64,000 bases of DNA from Amycolatopsis sp. EV170708-02-1 (GTDB lineage: Bacteria > Actinomycetota > Actinomycetes > Mycobacteriales > Pseudonocardiaceae), in assembly GCF_022479115.1 (NCBI RefSeq), contig NZ_CP092497.1, positions 7,068,001 to 7,132,000 on the forward strand. Direction: 5' to 3'. The notes beneath the pieces were generated by a model, which did no database searches, had not been told where the DNA came from, and saw nothing but the letters and a program-made list of their open reading frames with translations. Of this stretch, positions 32,463 through 42,593 are shown one piece after another (positions within the stretch are counted from its first letter, which is position 1; every line of letters begins with the position of its first letter). The position numbers were made by a program, and so were the translations under genes.

Positions 32463-34093
32463 TGCAACTTGTTGCGCAGCACCTTCCCGGTCGCGTTGCG
32501 CGGTAGCTCGTCGAGGAACTCCACATCGCGCGGCACCTTGTACCGGGCGAGGTTCGCCTTGACGTACTCGCGTACGCCGTCGACGTCCAGCTCCGATTTC
32601 TCGGCCCGCACCACGAACGCCTTCAGCCGCTGCCCGAACTCGGGATCCTCGACCCCGACGACCGCGGCCTCGATCACGTCCTCGCGTTCGACCAGGAGGT
32701 TCTCCACCTCGATCGGGAAGACGTTCTCGCCGCCCGAGACGATCATCTCGTCGTCGCGGCCGTCGATGAACAGCAGACCGTCTTCGTCGAAATGGCCGAC
32801 GTCGCCGCTGGAGAGGAGACCGTCGATGATCTCCTTGTTCCGCCCGTCGGTGTAGCCCTGGAAGCTCAGCCCGCTGCCGACGAACACCCGGCCGGTGACA
32901 TGCGGCTCGGTGATCTTGCCGCCCTTTTCGTCGTACAGCGCCACCTTGCAGCCCACCGGCGCGCGGCCGACGGTGCCCGGCGCCTTGCGCCAGTCCTCGG
33001 GCGTCGCGACCGTCGCGACCGCGACCTCGGTGGAGCCGTAGAGGTTGTGCACGACGTCGCCGAACGCGGCGGTCGCCCGGTTCCCCAGATCCGGTGACAG
33101 CGCGGAGCCGGCGACGAAGATGATCCGCAGGGACGAGGTGTCGTACTTGGCGCGGATCTCCTCGGGCAGGTCGACGATGCGCTGCAGCATCGTCGGCACG
33201 AGGACCAGCGTGGTGCAGCGGTTCTCCGCGACCCCGCGCAACGTCTCCTCCGGCACGAACTTGCGCCGCATGACGACCTTCGAGCCGAGCGCGAAGGACA
33301 GGATGAACTGCGACAACCCGGTGCCGTGGAACAGCGGCGCGCCCATGTAGGTCGCCTCGCCGGTGCGCAGCGGGATGCGGTCGAGGAACTGCGCCGAGGC
33401 GAGCGCGGAGGTGTGCGGCCGTGGCGCGCCCTTTGGCGTCCCGGTGGTGCCGCTGGTCAGCAGGATGAACCCGCCGGGTTTGGCCGGCGCGGGCCACGGT
33501 CGGTCGTCGGTGCTGGCGACCAGTTCGGCGACGACCGGGATATCGGCCGGGCGAGCCGTGTCCGAATCGACCCACGCGAGATAGTGCTCGACGTCGCCTT
33601 CGACGGCGTCCAGCAGGTCGGTGAACTCCTGGTCGTACACGAGCGCCGTGACGCCTTCACGCTTCGCGACGTCCGCGAGCTGGGGTTTGGCGAACCCGGT
33701 GTTCATCAGCAGCAGTTTGGCGCCGAGTTTGCCCGAGGCGAGCATCGTCAGCACGAGACCACGGTGGTCGCGGCAGAGCGCGGCGATCACCGAACCCGGG
33801 CCGAGGCCGCGTTCGGACCATGCCCTGGCCAGCGCGTTCGACTGGGTGTCGAGCTGTTTGAAGGTCAGCGGCCCCAGCTCGTCGATGATGCCGGTCGCGG
33901 TCGGGTCCCGGCGGGCGGCGATCATGTTCGCGCCGGCGAACGGGCCCCACTTCCGCACCATGACCAGCGAACGCAGGCCCTCGTCCACCCGCGGGATGGG
34001 GAGCAGGCCCGCTTGGCGCATCACGTCGATGCTGCGCACGGTCTCGGTCACCTTGCCCGCCACCAGGGTGGCGAGGCCGGTGGGGTTTCTCAT
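32459..34093 (-). CDS. Acyl-CoA synthetase (FadD-like AMP-binding enzyme)
   Basis: A 544-residue adenylate-forming ligase: P-loop LLTSGTTGTPKGAPRPH, YGSTEVAVAT, GDVGHFDEDGLLFIDGRDDEMIVSGGENVFPIEVE and the catalytic lysine region PRNATGKVLRNKLH at the extreme C-terminus. It activates a fatty or other carboxylic acid to its CoA ester. The ATG at 34093 follows GGAGGT; a start 12 codons earlier is less likely. An inverted repeat (GCTACT-N4-AGTAGC) about 70 bases upstream may be a fatty-acid regulator site. Chain-length preference is unknown. Confidence 0.92.
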   Translation of the reverse strand: MRNPTGLATLVAGKVTETVRSIDVMRQAGLLPIPRVDEGLRSLVMVRKWGPFAGANMIAARRDPTATGIIDELGPLTFKQLDTQSNALARAWSERGLGPGSVIAALCRDHRGLVLTMLASGKLGAKLLLMNTGFAKPQLADVAKREGVTALVYDQEFTDLLDAVEGDVEHYLAWVDSDTARPADIPVVAELVASTDDRPWPAPAKPGGFILLTSGTTGTPKGAPRPHTSALASAQFLDRIPLRTGEATYMGAPLFHGTGLSQFILSFALGSKVVMRRKFVPEETLRGVAENRCTTLVLVPTMLQRIVDLPEEIRAKYDTSSLRIIFVAGSALSPDLGNRATAAFGDVVHNLYGSTEVAVATVATPEDWRKAPGTVGRAPVGCKVALYDEKGGKITEPHVTGRVFVGSGLSFQGYTDGRNKEIIDGLLSSGDVGHFDEDGLLFIDGRDDEMIVSGGENVFPIEVENLLVEREDVIEAAVVGVEDPEFGQRLKAFVVRAEKSELDVDGVREYVKANLARYKVPRDVEFLDELPRNATGKVLRNKLH

Positions 34094-34164
34094 CCGGGCA
34101 CCTCCGTTGCTGCTGCGGCGAGACACCATGCCCCCGGCGGTTCGCGTACCGGCGGTATGGGGTT

Positions 34165-34180
34165 GCTACTCGACAGTAGC
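34165..34180. promoter_or_regulatory. Inverted repeat upstream of acyl-CoA synthetase gene
   Basis: GCTACT CGAC AGTAGC is a perfect 6-4-6 inverted repeat in the divergent region between the acyl-CoA synthetase and the polymerase genes. It resembles operators of TetR-type lipid regulators in form; the binder is unknown. Confidence 0.5.
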
Positions 34181-34243
34181 CGACCGATAGCGCAGGCGCA
34201 CTAGCCGTCTGGTGACAGAAATGTCGGGGGGAACCACCACAAT

Positions 34244-35950
34244 GTGAGTGTGCAGGCGATCGCAGGTCAAGAGGAAGATGGCGACTTCGCGATCGCTCTT
34301 TCCGGGCAGCCGCCGCTGCGGGGCCTGAAGCTCCCGGAGTTCGTCGGCGAAGTGCGGCGTTTGGAGGCGGAGCACTCACCCCGTTGGGTGTTCCCGTCGG
34401 TCGAAGGGACGTATCCGGCGCTGATCAAGGCGGGCGTCCGGGTGCGGCGCTGCCACGATCTGACGCTGATCGAGGGCTTGCTCCTCGCCCACGAAGGCCG
34501 CCCACAGGAGTCGCGAAGCCTGCGCGCGGCGTTGGCCAGGGCGAACGGCCAGGAGGCACCCGCCGACGAGCCGCCGCTCTGGGCCGAGGACGACCAGCCG
34601 ACGCTGTTCGAGACGCGCGGCCCTCGGCTGCCCGCCGGCGTCACGGTGATCGACGCGGCGCGCCGGGTGCTGGCCGAGCAGGAGAAACGAGTCGCGCCGA
34701 CCGATCATCCGGAACGGCTGCGGCTGCTCTTCGCGGCGGAGTCGGCGAGCGCGCTGGCGGCGGCCGAGATGTCGGCCGACGGTTTGCCCTGGCGGGCGGA
34801 CCTGCACTCGGCGTTGCTCGCCGAACAGCTCGGTCCCCGTGTCCCGGCAGGGCAGCGGCCGAAACGCCTGGTCGAGCTGGCGGCGAAGATCAGCGACGCG
34901 TTCGGCGGGCGCCCGGTCAATCCGGACGCCCCGGCCAGCGTCGTGCGGGCGCTCGGGCGGGAGGGCATCGAGGTCTCGTCGGCCAGGAAGTACCTGCTGC
35001 GCGACATCGACCATCCCGCCGTCCCGCCGCTGCTGGAGTACAAGGAGCTCGCGCGGCTGCATTCGGCCAACGGCTGGACCTGGCTCGACGAGTGGGTGCG
35101 CGACGGCCGGTTCCGCCCGCATTACGTCGTCGGCGGGGTCGTCTCGGGCCGGTGGGCGAGCCGGGGCGGGGGCGCGCTGCAGATCCCGAAGGTCCTGCGG
35201 ACCTGCGTCCGGGCCGATCCGGGCTGGAAGCTGGTCGTCGCCGACGCCGCGCAGCTGGAGCCGCGAGTGCTGACTGCGTTGTCCGGAGACCGCAAGCTGG
35301 CCGACGTCGCCGCGGCCACGGATCTGTACGCGAGCCTCGCCGAGGCGATGTTCTCCGGCGTGCGCCGCGTGCCGGTGCCCGCGTGGGACGACAGGGACGA
35401 TCGGGACCGCGCGAAGATCGCGATGCTGTCGGCGATGTACGGCGGCACGTCCGGCGAGGCCGGGCCGCTGCTGGCGTTGCTGCGCACCAGGTTCCCGGAC
35501 GCGGTGTCCTATGTGGAGCGTGCCGCGCAGGCCGGGGAACGCGGCGAGCGCGTCCGCTCCCGGCTGGGCCGGACGTCGCCCGCGCCGTCGGAGGCGTGGC
35601 GCGCGCTGACCGGCGGGGTCGCGGCGGACGAGGCCGGCGAGCTGAAGGCGCGGCAGGCGTCCCGCAACTGGGGCCGGTTCACCCGCAACTTCGTCGTGCA
35701 GGCGAGTGCGGCGGATATGACCGCGGTCCTGCTGGCGACCCTGCGGAGCAGGCTCCCCTCCCCCGCGCACCTGGTGTTCTTCCAGCACGACGAGGTCCTG
35801 GTGCACACCCCGGCCGAGTTCGCCGACGAGGTCTCGCAGTCCATTGTGGACAGCATGTCCGAAGCGGCGCGGCTGCTGTTCGGGGCCGCTTGCCCGGTCC
35901 GGTTCCCGTTGCACATCGCCGCCGTGGACACCTACGCCGACGCGAAATGA
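34244..35950 (+). CDS. Bifunctional 3'-5' exonuclease/DNA polymerase-type protein (family A)
   Basis: A 568-residue stand-alone family A polymerase-like protein found in actinomycetes. The C-terminal half has motif A (VVADAAQLEPRVLTALSGD), motif B-like helix (DRAKIAMLSAMYGGTSGEAGPLL) and motif C (FFQHDEVLVHTP). The N-terminal part aligns with the exonuclease position but shows no DxE motif, so proofreading is probably absent. It lacks the 5'-nuclease domain of Pol I and may act in repair or damage tolerance. GTG start after GGGGGAA; codon four is a second possible GTG. It converges on hrpA across a repeat array. Confidence 0.87.
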   Translation: MSVQAIAGQEEDGDFAIALSGQPPLRGLKLPEFVGEVRRLEAEHSPRWVFPSVEGTYPALIKAGVRVRRCHDLTLIEGLLLAHEGRPQESRSLRAALARANGQEAPADEPPLWAEDDQPTLFETRGPRLPAGVTVIDAARRVLAEQEKRVAPTDHPERLRLLFAAESASALAAAEMSADGLPWRADLHSALLAEQLGPRVPAGQRPKRLVELAAKISDAFGGRPVNPDAPASVVRALGREGIEVSSARKYLLRDIDHPAVPPLLEYKELARLHSANGWTWLDEWVRDGRFRPHYVVGGVVSGRWASRGGGALQIPKVLRTCVRADPGWKLVVADAAQLEPRVLTALSGDRKLADVAAATDLYASLAEAMFSGVRRVPVPAWDDRDDRDRAKIAMLSAMYGGTSGEAGPLLALLRTRFPDAVSYVERAAQAGERGERVRSRLGRTSPAPSEAWRALTGGVAADEAGELKARQASRNWGRFTRNFVVQASAADMTAVLLATLRSRLPSPAHLVFFQHDEVLVHTPAEFADEVSQSIVDSMSEAARLLFGAACPVRFPLHIAAVDTYADAK

Positions 35951-36213
35951 GTCCCGCCCCCAGTCACGCGTGTCGTCCATCTGATCACGCGAGTTCGCCC
36001 TCCAATCACGTGAGTTACGCCTTCAAGCACGTGAGTTCCGTCTTCGAGCACGCGAGTTCCGCGTTCCATCCCGCGGCTCGCGCGTGCTCAGGCGGCGAAC
36101 TCGCGTGACCGGACGGACGACACACGTGATCAGATGGACGACACACGTGATTGGGGGCGTAACTCGCGTGCTTGGGGACGTAACTCGCGTGTTTGGGGGC
36201 GTAACTCGCGGGA
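35951..36213. repeat. Second degenerate repeat array between convergent genes
   Basis: This 263-base region is built from about twelve units of 20-23 bases. The left half reads ATCACGTGAGTTACGCC-like and the right half is inverted (GGGGCGTAACTCGCGTG-like), centred near 36075. The left edge shares 27 identical bases with the array at 6886-7047. No coding potential was seen. It separates two convergent genes and could fold into alternative hairpins. Confidence 0.75.
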
Positions 36214-39200
36214 TCAGGTGGCGGCGTCGTCCAGGGCCTTGATGACTCGCTTGAGGGAGACGGGGTGGGCGGTACCGAGGGTCTGGGCGAAGAAGCTCAC
36301 TCGCAGCTCCTCGATCATCCACCGGATCTCCCGCAGCGCGGGGACGAAGTCCCCGGCGGAAGCGCGTCCAGTGCGGCCTGGTACTCGTTGCGGAGCCAGG
36401 CGATGTCGCCGGTGCGCTGGATGTCCCGGGTCGGCTCGGTCGGGAGCTTCTCCAGCCGCCGTTCGATGCCCCGCAGGTACCGGACGACGTGCTTCAGCCG
36501 GTCCTGCCCGGTCTCGGTGACGAAACCCTTGTGCACCAGCCCGTCCAGCTGCGCGCGGATGTCGGCGAGCGAATCCTTCGGGCCGCGCGTGTCGGCCAGC
36601 CGGGTTTCGACGTCGTTGGCCGCGCGCAGGATCTTCTCGACGTTGGTCAGCACGTCGAGCACCCCCGCGTTCAGGCCCGCGCGCACCTTTTCCAGCAGGA
36701 CGGCGAAACCGGCCTCGTCCCAGCGCGGTCCGCCGTTGTCGGCCACGAGCTTGTCGACCGCGCAATCCACACAGTCTTCGAGCAGCGCCGCCACCGAGCC
36801 GTGCGGATTCCGGTTCAGCACGAGTTTCGACGAGTTGCCGAGGCTGCGGGTGATGAACTTCATCGGCGACGGGATGTTCAGCCGCAGCATCCGCCGCGTG
36901 CCCGCCCACATCGACTGCTCCTGCTGGCCCGGCGTGTCCAGCAGCCGCACCGCCACGGAACCGCCTTCGTCGACCAGCGCCGGATACGCCTTGACGTCGT
37001 GCCCGCGCTGCTTGCTGGCGAACACCTTCGGCAGTTCGCCGAACGCGGGCGTCGTCAGGCCCTCGCGCTCGATGCTGTCGGCGGCCTTGGAGATCGTCGC
37101 GCGCACCTGGCCGCTCAGGTCCCGTTTGAGCGCCTCGATGTCCTTGCCTTCGGACACCTTCTTGCCGCGGACGTCGACGACGCGGAAGGTCATCTTCAGA
37201 TGTTCGGGGACCGCCGGCAGCTGCCAGGCGTCGTCGGGGATCACCACCCCGCGCAACGCTTCCAGCTCGTCGGCGACGGCGTGCAGCAGCGGCCCGTCGG
37301 CCGGGCCGACCCGCGACAACACCAGCTTCGCGTGGTCGGGCGCCGGCACGAAGTTCCGCCGAAGAGCCTTCGGCAGCGACTTGATCAGCTGCGTCACCAG
37401 TTCTTCGCGCAGGCCGGGGACCTGCCAGTCGAAGCCGTCCGGGGTCACCTGGTTCAGCACGGGCAGCGGGATGTGCACGGTGACACCGTCCGCGTCGGCG
37501 CCCGGCTCGAACTGGTACGTGAGCTTGAAGGTCTGCGTGCCCTGCGTCCAGAAGTCGGGGTAGTCGGCCTCGCGCACGCCGCCCGCGGTCTCGTTGATGA
37601 GCATCGTCTTCTCGAAGCTCAGCAGGTCGGGCTGGGTGTGCCGCGCCTTCTTCCACCAGCTGTCGAAATGCCGCGCGGAGACGACATCGGCCGGGACACG
37701 CTGGTCGTAGAACTCGAACAGCGTCTCGTCGTCGACCAGGATGTCGCGACGGCGGGCCCGGTTCTCCAGGTCTTCGACCTCGTCGAGCAGCGCGCGGTTC
37801 TCGCGGAAGAAGTGGTGCCTGGTCTCCCAGTCGCCCTCGACCAGCGCGTGCCGGATGAACAGCTCGCGACTGACCTCCGGATCGATGCGGCCGTAGTTGA
37901 CGCGGCGGTCGGCGACGAGCGGGACGCCGTACAGCGTCACCTTCTCCTTCGCCATCACCGCGCCCTGCTTGCGTTCCCAGTGTGGCTCGGAATAGTTCCG
38001 CTTCACCACGTGCCCGGCGAGCGGCTCGACCCATTCCGGCTCGATCCGCGCGTTGACCCGCCCCCACAGGCGCGAGGTCTCGACGAGTTCGGCCGACATG
38101 ACGAATCGCGGCTGCTTCTTGAACAACGCCGAACCCGGGAACACCGAGAACCGTGCCCCGCGCGCGCCGAGATAGTCGCCCTTGGCCGGATCCTTGAGGC
38201 CCACGTGCGACAACAGCCCGGCGATCAGCGACGTGTGCACCCGTTGCGGATCGGCCGGGCCGTCCGTGTTGAGGGTGATGCCGAGCGGTTTGGCCAGCTG
38301 GCGCAGCTGGCTGAAGATGTCCTGCCATTCGCGGATGCGCAGGTAGTTCAGGTATTCGTTGCGGCACATCCGGCGGAACTGGTTGCTGGACAACGCCTTC
38401 TGCTGCTCGGTGACGTACTCCCACAGGTTCAGGTACGCCAGGAAGTCCGACGTCTTGTCCGCGAACCGCGCGTGCTGCTCGTCCGCCGCCTGCTGCTTCT
38501 CCGCCGGCCGCTCGCGCGGGTCCTGAATGGACAGTGCGGCGGCGATGATCATCACTTCGCGGACGCAGCCGTTGCGGGAGGCCTCCAGCACCATCCGCGC
38601 CATCCGCGGGTCGACCGGGAGCTGCGCGAGTTTGCGGCCGGTCTCGGTGAGCTTCTTGCCGTCCGACATCTCGAACGCGCCGAGTTCCTGCAGCAGCTGG
38701 ACACCGTCGGTGACCTGACGGCGATCCGGCGGCTCGACGAAGGGGAACGCCGCGATGTCGCCGAGGCCGAGCGAGGTCATCTGCAGGATGACCGACGCGA
38801 GGTTGGTCCGCAGGATCTCCGGATCGGTGAACTCGGGGCGGGCGTCGAAGTCGTCCTCGGAGTACAGCCGGATGCAGATACCGTCCGACGTCCGGCCGCA
38901 GCGGCCCTTGCGCTGGTTCGCTGACGCCTGCGAGACCGGCTCGATCGGCAGCCGCTGCACCTTGGTGCGGTGGCTGTACCGCGAGATCCGCGCGGTGCCG
39001 GGGTCGACGACGTACTTGATGCCGGGCACGGTCAGCGACGTCTCGGCGACGTTGGTGGCGAGCACCACGCGGCGCCCGGTGTGGCGCTGGAACACCCGAT
39101 GCTGGTCCGACGACGAGAGCCGGGCGTACAGCGGCAGGATTTCGGTGTTCCTCAGGTCCTGTTTGGACAGTGCGTCGGCGGCGTCGCGGATCTCCCGCTC

Positions 39201-40094
39201 ACCGGAGAGGAACACCAGGATGTCGCCGGGGCCCTCGTGCTGCAGTTCGTCGACGGCGTCGCAGATGGCCTGCGTCTGGTCCCGATCCTGATCGGCGTCC
39301 GGATCGTCCGGGTCGATGATCGGCCGGTAGCGGACCTCGACCGGATACGTCCGGCCCGAGACCTCCACGATCGGCGCGTCGTCGAAATGCTTGGAGAACC
39401 GCTCCGGGTCGATCGTCGCCGACGTGATGATCACCTTGAGATCGGGGCGGCGCGGCAGGAGCTGCTTGACGTAACCGAGGATGAAGTCGATGTTGAGGCT
39501 GCGCTCGTGTGCCTCGTCGATGATCAGCGTGTCGTACTGGCGCAGCATCCGGTCGGTCTGGATCTCGGCGAGCAGGATGCCGTCGGTCATCAGCTTGACC
39601 AGCGTGTCCTGCCCGGAGTGGTCGGTGAACCGGACCTTGTAGCCGACGGCCTCGCCGAGCTCGGTGTTCAGCTCGGAGGCGATGCGATCGGCGACCGTGC
39701 GCGCGGCCAGCCGCCGCGGCTGTGTGTGCCCGATCTGGCCCCGGATGCCCCGGCCGAGTTCGAGGCAGATCTTGGGCAGCTGCGTCGTCTTCCCCGACCC
39801 GGTCTCCCCGGCGACGATCACGACCTGGTGGTCGCGGATGGCCTCGGCGATCTCGTCCTTGCGCTGGCTGACGGGCAGCTCTTCGGGGAACGAGATCTTC
39901 GGGACGCCGTCGCGCCTGCGGGTGACCCGTAGCTCGGCGGCCTCGATGTCGGCCTCGATCTGGGCGGCGATCGACTCGGCGTTACGCGCTTTGCGGGCAC
40001 CGTCGAGCCGGCGCCGGAGGCGGTGCTCGTCGCGCGACATCAATTCGGGCAGGCGAGCGCGCAGGGCGCCGAGCGGGGAAGGTTGAGAAGCCAT
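36214..40094 (-). CDS. hrpA: ATP-dependent RNA helicase HrpA, frameshifted near the C-terminus
   Basis: A DEAH-box helicase. Motifs seen are the P-loop GETGSGKTT, QPRRLAART, DEAH in IIDEAHERSLNIDF, SAT, and QRKGRCGR, followed by the HA2, OB-fold and DUF3418 domains. Frame continues to 36351 and then needs one extra C in the CCCC run 36351-36354 to read ALPPGDFVPALREIRWMIEELRVSFFAQTLGTAHPVS and end at 36214. As written it stops early at 36315 after a 10-residue false tail. Restored length is 1293 residues, normal for the family. ATG at 40094, with a GTG three codons earlier as alternative. It remodels RNA or ribosomes. Confidence 0.88.
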
Positions 40095-40163
40095 GACCGG
40101 CACCAGGATAGCCGTGCGTGACGATCCGGGCCTCCGAATATGCCGGAGGCGACACCGCGCTGG

Positions 40164-41326
40164 TCAGGAGCGGGTGAGCGACCCGGGCGTGAGATCGGCG
40201 AGGGTGCGGTGCCCGGACAGGCCCATGGTCAGGTCGAGGTCGGCGAGCAGGCTCCGCAGCACGTGCCGCACGCCCTCCTCTCCCGCGTGCGCCAGCCCGT
40301 ACACCCAGGGCCGCCCCACCAGCACGGCCTTGGCCCGAGCGCGAGCGCCTTGGCGATGTCGGCGCCGGTGCGGATCCCGGAGTCGAACAGGATCTCGAGC
40401 CGGTCGCCGACCGCGGCCACGATCTCCGGGAGCGCGTCGAGCGACGCGACCGCGCCGTCGACCTGGCGGCCGCCGTGGTTGGACACGACGATCCCGTCCA
40501 TCCCGGCCTCGACGGCACGGCGCGCGTCGTCGGGGTGCTGGATGCCCTTGAGCACGATCGGCCCGTCCCAGTGCTCGCGCAGGAACGGCAGCCGGTCCCA
40601 GGTGCTGTCGGTGCCGGTGATCATCGAGATCCAGCGCAGGATCGCCGTCGGCGCGTCCTCTTCGGGCGTCTTCTCCAGGAGACCGCGGAACACCGGGTCG
40701 CTCAGCGGGACACCGAGCCCGACGCCCTTGATGAACGGCAGGTACGCGTGGTCGAGGTCGTTCGGGCGCCACGCGAGGGTCCAGGTGTCGAGCGTGACGA
40801 CGAGCGTCGTGAAGCCCGCCGCCTTCGCCCGCGCCAGGATGCTCGCGCAGACGTCGTTGTCGGTCGGCCAGTACAGCTGGAACCAGCGCGGCCCCTCGCC
40901 ACTGGCCTCGGCGACGTCTTCGATGCTCGTGGACGACGCCGTCGACATGACGTAGGGCAGGCCGACCGACGCCGCGGCACGCGCGGCCGCCGGTTCGGCG
41001 CCCTCGTGCACGATCGACTGGACGCCGACCGGCGCCAGCAGCACCGGCGCCGGAACGGGCGTGCCCAGGACGGTCGTGGACAGGTCGCGCTCGGTGGCGC
41101 CGGTGAGCATCCGGGGCACCAGGCGCCAGCGGTCGAACGCCTCGCGGTTCGCCCGGGCGGTGGCGCCGGACCCGGCCGAGCCGGCGACGTACCAGAACGG
41201 TCCGGGCTCCAGGATCTCCCGCGCCGACTCCTCCAGCTTCGTGGCGTCGGTGGAGCACGGCGGGAAGACACCGCCGAGTCCTTGCAGGTAGATCTCGTTC
41301 TGGTAGCCGCCGAACCGCTCCGTCAC
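40164..41326 (-). CDS. FMN-dependent alpha-hydroxy acid oxidase (lactate 2-monooxygenase-like), frameshifted
   Basis: A TIM-barrel flavoenzyme. Visible are FWYVAGSAGSGATARANREAFDRWRLVPRML, the flavin-binding APVGVQSIVHEGAE and STASSTSIEDVAEASG, the active-site lysine in VLKGIQHPDDARRAVEAG and the His/Arg of SNHGGRQVDGA. After IRTGADIAKALALG the frame breaks at the CCC run 40334-40336; with one added base it continues AKAVLVGRPWVYGLAHAGEEGVRHVLRSLLADLDLTMGLSG to 40164, giving 387 residues. It oxidises lactate or a related 2-hydroxyacid; the long N-terminus favours the lactate monooxygenase branch. Likely a sequencing deletion, not a true pseudogene. Confidence 0.85.
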
Positions 41327-41339
41327 CCGGGCCTCCTAG

Positions 41340-42551
41340 TCACGTCGCCCTGGCCGGCTCGTCGCGGCGGGTCGAAGTCCCCCGGACAATACTCGCCGGT
41401 AGCAACCAGGTGAGTTTCTCGGAACGGATGACCGCGACTGGACCGATCACGGCCAGCAGGAGAACGTAGCCCGCGACGAACGGCGCGACCCGCGAGTCGA
41501 GCCCGGCCGCGGTCGCCATCGCCGCGAGCACCAGCGAGAACTCGCCCCTGGTGAGCACGGTCAGCCCGATGTTCACCCCGGCCTGGCGATCGAAGCCGTT
41601 CACCCGCGCGGCCAGCGCGCCCGCGCCCAGGTTCAGCACGATCGTCAGCGCCACCGCGATCAGCACCGGCACGACCACCGAACCGACCGCGTTCGGGTCG
41701 ATGCTGAGCCCGAAGATGAAGAAGAACAGCGCGCCGAACGCGTCCCGCAGCGGAAGCACCAGCTTGTGGATACGCGGCGCGACCTTCGAGCCGCCGAGCA
41801 TCATGCCGACCATGAACGCGCCGATGGCGTCGGACACCCCGACCTCCTCGGCGACGGCGGCACCCATGACCGCGACACCGACGAAGCAGACGGTCAGCAG
41901 TTCGTCGTCCGCCGAGCCGAACAGCTTCGACACGACCCGGCCACCCCAGCGGGCGAGCGCGGCCATGACGATCAGGAACGCGAAGGCCTTGCCGAAGTCG
42001 GCGAGCGCCGAGCCGAAGCTCCCGGCGCCGGACAGCACCGGCTGCAGCAACGCCAGGTACAGCGCGAGGAAGATGTCCTCGATCACGATGATGCCCATGA
42101 TCAGCCGGGATTCGGGGTTGTCCATCCGGCGGGATTCGAGCAGGAGTTTGGTGACGATCGCCGACGACGAGATCCCGATGGCACCGGCGATGACCAGCGC
42201 TTCCCTGGTCCCCCAGCCCAGCAGGAAGCCGAAGGCGAGCCCGCCGCCGATGTTCAGGATCAGGTAGATCAGGCCGGACCAGACGAGTTTGCGCCCGCCC
42301 TTGGCCAGATCGTCGAGGGAGAACTCGAGACCGAGGTAGAACAGGAGGAAGACGAGGCCGAGCCCGGCGAGCACACCGAGTTCGGCCGGATCGTCCACAA
42401 GGGACAGTCCGGGGGTGTTGGGGCCGAAGACGAAACCGGCCAGCATGAACAGGGGGATGGTGGGCAGCCCGATCCGGGCGCCGGCTCTGGCGATGACACC
42501 GGCGGCGAGGAACGCCCCGCCGACGGCCAGCAAAGCATGACCGGAACTCAT
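41340..42551 (-). CDS. Cation:proton antiporter (CPA2 family, KefB-like membrane domain)
   Basis: A 403-residue integral membrane protein of about twelve helices, with conserved AGFVFGP at the N-terminal half, the two-helix cross region GISSSAIVTKLLLE and the ion-path FLALYLALLQPVL and DAIGAFMVGMMLGG, plus LTRGEFSLVLA. It lacks a C-terminal TrkA-N regulatory domain, so it may need a separate subunit. It exchanges K+ or Na+ for protons. The ATG overlaps or nearly abuts the small membrane-protein gene upstream, suggesting joint transcription. Confidence 0.92.
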   Translation of the reverse strand: MSSGHALLAVGGAFLAAGVIARAGARIGLPTIPLFMLAGFVFGPNTPGLSLVDDPAELGVLAGLGLVFLLFYLGLEFSLDDLAKGGRKLVWSGLIYLILNIGGGLAFGFLLGWGTREALVIAGAIGISSSAIVTKLLLESRRMDNPESRLIMGIIVIEDIFLALYLALLQPVLSGAGSFGSALADFGKAFAFLIVMAALARWGGRVVSKLFGSADDELLTVCFVGVAVMGAAVAEEVGVSDAIGAFMVGMMLGGSKVAPRIHKLVLPLRDAFGALFFFIFGLSIDPNAVGSVVVPVLIAVALTIVLNLGAGALAARVNGFDRQAGVNIGLTVLTRGEFSLVLAAMATAAGLDSRVAPFVAGYVLLLAVIGPVAVIRSEKLTWLLPASIVRGTSTRRDEPARAT

Positions 42552-42593
42552 GGAGACCTCCGATGGATGGCTGATGCGGGAAGAAGACGCCGA

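Noticed and set aside
36214..36314. Separate small gene after hrpA
   Set aside because: The residues are the missing C-terminus of HrpA in another frame, restored by one added base.
36489..38924. Very long open frames opposite hrpA and many other genes (for example 2446-3651, 11582-13348, 21709-23211)
   Set aside because: They lie antisense to clear genes, have low-complexity Arg/Pro/Gly/Ala composition and no start signals; they are a by-product of high G+C codon bias.
40164..40336. True pseudogene status of the FMN oxidase
   Set aside because: All catalytic residues and the restored C-terminus are intact; only one base in a C-run is lacking.
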